A DNA stretch of 7,938 bases, from positions 1 through 7,938 of the forward strand of contig CAMYNC010000155.1 of the NCBI GenBank assembly GCA_947259685.1, read 5' to 3'. Source of the DNA: an uncultured Desulfuromonadales bacterium. GTDB lineage: Bacteria; Desulfobacterota; Desulfuromonadia; Desulfuromonadales; Geopsychrobacteraceae. Of this stretch, positions 4,750 through 7,938 are shown one piece after another (the stretch's first letter is position 1; each line of letters begins with the position of its first letter). A model generated the notes under the pieces. The model was not told the DNA's origin. It did no database searches and worked only from the letters and a program-made list of their open reading frames with translations. Position numbers and translations under genes: made by a program.

Positions 4750-7674
4750 ATGAAAAGAATCTGGGATGCTGATGAATTGTCGTCTTGTTGGTGTTTGAAT
4801 TTTGATGAACTCCAGCTCCTTAAAACCAAACCGCCAAAAAGTCACCTTGGTTTTGCGATCCAGCTCAAGCACTTTCAGTACAACGGCAGGTTCCTTTATT
4901 CTCAGGCCGAAATAGCTAAGGGCCCACTAAGTTTCATAGCAGAACAGCTTGAAGTATCTGGTTCAGATATTGAAACTTATGATTTTGATGGGCGCTCTGG
5001 GAGGCGACATCGCATAGAAATCCTGACATTTTTAGGGATGCAGCGTGTCACAGCCAGCGACAAGAAAGCTTTTTCTGAATGGCTCTATAAAGAAATCTAT
5101 CCTCAAGGAGCATCGGTAACAGAAGCGACAGAACTTTCTTATGATTGGTTCCGAAAACAAAAGTTAGAAGCTCCAGCAGAGGATGTCCTTAATCGTTTGA
5201 TCATCTCTGCATTCAGCCTATATGAGCAGAGGCTTTTTGAAAATATAACCCGCTCGCTGTCAGTATCAGCCAAAGATAAGATTGATTTTTGTCTTGATGG
5301 TGCTGAGGGTGCCGCCGAGTTCAGTAGCTTGAAAGCTGATCCTGGCCGAGTGGGGCTGGAAAGTATTCTGGCTGAAACTGACAAGCTTCAATTCATCGGC
5401 TCACTCAACCTTTCTCTTGATATTTTCCAGGCTATCAACACAAAAGCCTTAAAGCACTACTATCAACGTATCTGCAGTGAAAGTGCTTGGGAGGTCAAGC
5501 GTCATCCCCCGGAAATCAGATACAGCCTGTTCGCCATTTTCCTCTATTTTCGACAGAGAGAAATTATTGACGGCCTGATCGAGCTATTTATCCAAATCGT
5601 TCACCGCCTTTCGGTACGAGCCGAACGGAAACTGGTCAAGGGATTGTTGAGTGACTTTCAAAAAGTCCACGGAAAAACCACCCTTCTCTTCAGCATTGCC
5701 GAAGCAGCACTTTTGAATCCAGAGGGTCGGGTCAAGGATGTCATTTATCCTGTCGTTGGTGAAAACATTCTTCAGAACCTGCTCAATGAATTCAAGTCCT
5801 CAGGACCTGGCTATCATCAGCAGGTTCATAAAATCATTCGAGCATCCTACAGTAGTCATTACCGCCGCATGGTTCCGAAAATTCTTGAGGCTCTTGAATT
5901 CCGTTCCGGCAACACTCAGCACCGACCGGTATTGATGGCCCTGGAGTGGATACAGCAGAACCGGAATCGGGCGCAACGCTTTATCCCTCTGGACGAAGGG
6001 ATTCCGATTGAAGGTGTTATCCGAAGCAAATGGCGGGATATTGTCATCGAAGAAGATAGCCAAGGGGAAGAACGTATCAATCGAATCAATTACGAGATTT
6101 ACGTGCTGCAAGCCCTGCGCGAAAAGCTTCGTTACAAAGAGATCTGGGTGGTTAACGCTGATAAGTTTCGCAACCCTGATGAGGATCTGCCCGCCGATTT
6201 TGACGATAAACGGGAAGACTACTATCTCGATCTTGGGCATTCAACGGACAGTTCTGTTTTTATCGAGAGCATTCAAGAAAAGATGTGCTCTGCCCTTGCT
6301 GATCTCAATAAGGAGATCCCCGATAATCAAAAAGTACGTATCCTGACCCACGGCAAGAAGCGTATTTCAATCACGCCCTTTGAAGCTCAGGAAGAACCGA
6401 TCAGTCTGACTGCCTTGAAGCGGGAAATCGCAGGCCGTTGGCCGATGACAAGTTTGCTTGATGTGCTAAAAGAAGCGGATTTACGGGTCGGCTTTACTGA
6501 TCATTTTAAAACAGTTGGCGACCGTGAAATTCTGGATCGGCAAAGCCTGCAACGCCGCTTGTTGCTCTGCCTCTACGGTATGGGAACCAACACCGGTTTG
6601 AAACGGGTCAGCGGAAATCGTCATGGAATTAGCTACAAGGAACTTTTGCAAGTTCGGCGACGCTATATCCACAAAGCGGCACTTCGTAATGCCATCGGCC
6701 AGGTCGCCAATGCCATCTTCAGCACTCGAAACCTAGACGTATGGGGAGAAGGATCAACCTCATGCGCCTCCGACTCCAAAAAGTTCGGTTCCTGGGACCA
6801 GAACCTGATGACGGAATGGCATATCCGTTACGGTGGGCGCGGGGTGATGATTTACTGGCATGTAGAGAAAAAATCGACCTGCATCTACTCTCAGTTGAAG
6901 CGCTGTTCCTCCTCGGAGGTGGCTGCCATGATTGAAGGCGTTCTGCGGCACTGTACAGACATGACGGTTGACCGGCAGTATGTGGACAGTCACGGTCAAA
7001 GTGAAGTGGCATTCGCGTTCTGTCATTTGCTCGGCTTCGATCTGCTTCCGAGGCTAAAGGCGATTGGTAAGCAGAAACTTTATCGACCGGGCAATGAGAA
7101 TGCGGATCCCTATCATCACCTGAGTTCGATCATGACCCGCCCCATCAATTGGGAACTGATCAGCCAGCAATATGATGAAATGATCAAGTACGCGACAGCC
7201 CTGAAACAGGGAACCGCAAATCCAGAAGCGATACTCAGACGTTTTACGCGAAACAACATTCAGCATCCGACCTACCGGGCGCTCTCAGAACTCGGCAAAG
7301 CGATAAAGACGACTTTTCTGTGCCGTTATCTTGGCTCTGAAGCATTGAGGCAGGAAATCAACGAAGGTCTGAATGTTATTGAAAACTGGAACAGTGCCAA
7401 TTCCTTTATCTTCTACGGCAAAGGCGGCGAAGTGGCAACCAATCGCCTAGAAGACCAGGAATTGTCAGTCTTGGCGTTGCACCTGCTGCAAATCTGCCTA
7501 GTCTATGTCAATACATTGATGATTCAACAGGTTCTGACCGAGCCGACGTGGCTCTCCCGCATGAAGTCGGAAGATTACCGGGCCTTGTCGCCACTTATTT
7601 ACAACCACATCAATCCTTACGGCATCTTTGAACTGGATATGGACCTGAGGTTGCCGATTGAGTTTGCGGCATAG
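4750..7674 (+). CDS. tnpA: Tn3-family transposase TnpA
   Basis: A 974-residue DDE transposase of normal Tn3 length. It binds the terminal inverted repeats and joins them to target DNA by replicative transposition. The N-terminal region (about 1-165, DUF4158-like: [20 protein letters not shown], then [16 protein letters not shown]) and middle region handle repeat binding. The catalytic Tn3 domain runs from about residue 557 to the end. The triad can be placed as Asp675 ([15 protein letters not shown]), Asp746 ([12 protein letters not shown]) and Glu878 (LNVIENWN). The 71 and 132 residue spacings fit the Tn3 pattern. The start is ATG 4750, behind GGAGGG. The TTG at 4732 is upstream of that site and rejected. 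No frameshift or stop is present, so the enzyme is probably active. The stop is TAG at 7672-7674, 4 bp from the opposing resolvase stump. Confidence 0.95.
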   Translation: MKRIWDADELSSCWCLNFDELQLLKTKPPKSHLGFAIQLKHFQYNGRFLYSQAEIAKGPLSFIAEQLEVSGSDIETYDFDGRSGRRHRIEILTFLGMQRVTASDKKAFSEWLYKEIYPQGASVTEATELSYDWFRKQKLEAPAEDVLNRLIISAFSLYEQRLFENITRSLSVSAKDKIDFCLDGAEGAAEFSSLKADPGRVGLESILAETDKLQFIGSLNLSLDIFQAINTKALKHYYQRICSESAWEVKRHPPEIRYSLFAIFLYFRQREIIDGLIELFIQIVHRLSVRAERKLVKGLLSDFQKVHGKTTLLFSIAEAALLNPEGRVKDVIYPVVGENILQNLLNEFKSSGPGYHQQVHKIIRASYSSHYRRMVPKILEALEFRSGNTQHRPVLMALEWIQQNRNRAQRFIPLDEGIPIEGVIRSKWRDIVIEEDSQGEERINRINYEIYVLQALREKLRYKEIWVVNADKFRNPDEDLPADFDDKREDYYLDLGHSTDSSVFIESIQEKMCSALADLNKEIPDNQKVRILTHGKKRISITPFEAQEEPISLTALKREIAGRWPMTSLLDVLKEADLRVGFTDHFKTVGDREILDRQSLQRRLLLCLYGMGTNTGLKRVSGNRHGISYKELLQVRRRYIHKAALRNAIGQVANAIFSTRNLDVWGEGSTSCASDSKKFGSWDQNLMTEWHIRYGGRGVMIYWHVEKKSTCIYSQLKRCSSSEVAAMIEGVLRHCTDMTVDRQYVDSHGQSEVAFAFCHLLGFDLLPRLKAIGKQKLYRPGNENADPYHHLSSIMTRPINWELISQQYDEMIKYATALKQGTANPEAILRRFTRNNIQHPTYRALSELGKAIKTTFLCRYLGSEALRQEINEGLNVIENWNSANSFIFYGKGGEVATNRLEDQELSVLALHLLQICLVYVNTLMIQQVLTEPTWLSRMKSEDYRALSPLIYNHINPYGIFELDMDLRLPIEFAA

Positions 7675-7678
7675 GCTC

Positions 7679-7783
7679 CTATGCCTGGTCCTTGGATTTA
7701 GCGGCATCGATATATTTATAGAGCGTGGGTTTTGAAATGCCCATCATTTGGCAAATCTGTTTCACGGCCAACTGATTCTCATA
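7679..7783 (-). pseudogene. Serine resolvase (TnpR-like) remnant: C-terminal helix-turn-helix only
   Basis: On the minus strand a frame of about 35 codons ends in TAG (7679-7681). It contains VKQICQMMGISKPTLYKYI, the helix-turn-helix (HTH_7) signature that closes Tn3-type resolvases and related serine recombinases. The catalytic domain (about 140 residues with the active-site serine) is missing. Upstream the frame enters the right inverted repeat and meets TGA at 7784-7786, the first bases of that repeat. The gene was therefore cut by the repeat itself and cannot make a recombinase. It lies tail to tail with tnpA. There is no start codon or Shine-Dalgarno for the fragment, so it is not expected to be translated. 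Confidence 0.85.
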
Positions 7784-7825
7784 TCAAAAGTTGGCCATTT
7801 TTGCAGCTACGTGGTCATTGGGCCT
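7784..7825 (-). repeat. Right terminal inverted repeat of the Tn3 unit
   Basis: Perfect inverted copy of 4651-4692. Inward of the repeat the two ends diverge at once (TGACAT on the left, TGATAT on the right), and the right inner side is resolvase coding sequence. Confidence 0.92.
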
Positions 7826-7938
7826 AGTTACGATAACGGCTGACGAGTTTAACGCGGAGCTGGATGCCTTGTTGGGCAAGCATTGCTTATGCGTGTGAAA
7901 TCAGATTTGACCATATCGGGGGATGGGCAAAAATAGCC
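7826..7938. other. Right flank of the Tn3 unit, no gene supported
   Basis: A plus-strand frame reads VTITADEFNAELDALLGKHC and then stops at TGA 7878-7880. It looks protein-like but begins inside the inverted repeat and matches nothing I recognise. It may be the tail of a gene broken by the transposon. Near the edge GGGGGATGGGC (about 7918-7928) might start another gene, but too little is visible. Confidence 0.35.

Larger units (their letters stand above)
4651..7825 (+). mobile_element. Tn3-family insertion unit (about 3.18 kb) with transposase and resolvase stump
   Basis: Perfect 42-bp inverted repeats bound a full-length Tn3-type transposase gene. The only other content is a resolvase C-terminal fragment, so the unit resembles resolvase-free Tn3-like insertion sequences (IS1071 is the known analogue in design, not a claimed relative). 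No res site is recognisable. Flanking 5-mers (CTGAA left, AGTTA right if the ends are AGGCCC; TGAAA and TAGTT if GGCCC) are not direct repeats, so a target duplication is absent. This suggests that the ends come from different events, or that flanking DNA has rearranged since insertion. No cargo genes are present. Confidence 0.85.

Noticed and set aside
4503..4829. Minus-strand open frame of 108 codons across the left inverted repeat
   Set aside because: It runs antisense through the start of tnpA and through the inverted repeat. No domain is recognised and there is no ribosome-binding site.
5800..6240. Minus-strand open frame of 146 codons inside tnpA
   Set aside because: Shadow frame within an intact transposase; no family features.

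Overview
The window looks like an accessory stretch of a Gram-negative chromosome (Pseudomonadota or Desulfobacterota-like; the lineage is a weak inference from the style of the MscS, LysR, Tn3 and toxin-antitoxin proteins, with no marker gene to fix it). It opens with the 3' end of a MscS-type mechanosensitive channel gene. A run of small independent modules follows, and it ends with a Tn3-type insertion unit.

Layout: 2-511 MscS C-terminus (+). 512-805 non-coding with small hairpins and a C9 run. 806-887 repeat A1, a hairpin. 906-1702 a TacT/TacA-type acetyltransferase toxin and DUF1778 antitoxin operon (-), with a well-formed promoter flanked by two palindromic operators (1723-1800). 1813-1954 repeat B1. 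1990-2031 a strong terminator hairpin. 2106-2609 a VOC/glyoxalase-fold protein (-), divergent from a LysR-type regulator at 2725-3621 (+). 3734-3815 repeat A2. 3814-4291 a BrnT/BrnA toxin-antitoxin operon (-) with a near-leaderless start. 4388-4528 repeat B2. 4651-7825 a Tn3-family unit with perfect 42-bp inverted repeats, a full-length 974-aa transposase with an intact DDE triad, and only the C-terminal helix-turn-helix stump of a serine resolvase. The last 113 bases show no supportable gene.

How the parts fit together: the two toxin-antitoxin operons belong to unrelated families, yet both lie on the minus strand between the same two repeats in the same order (A at the 3' end, B at the 5' side). 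A1 and A2 align without gaps over 82 bp and keep their hairpin through compensatory base changes. A third hairpin (1990-2031) carries the same TGCATTAAT motif in inverted orientation. This cassette-like arrangement is the least ordinary feature of the window. The VOC/LysR pair is a classic divergent regulator-target arrangement lying between the two modules. The Tn3 unit lies just to the right of B2 and has lost its own resolvase. Its right inverted repeat cuts straight into the resolvase reading frame.
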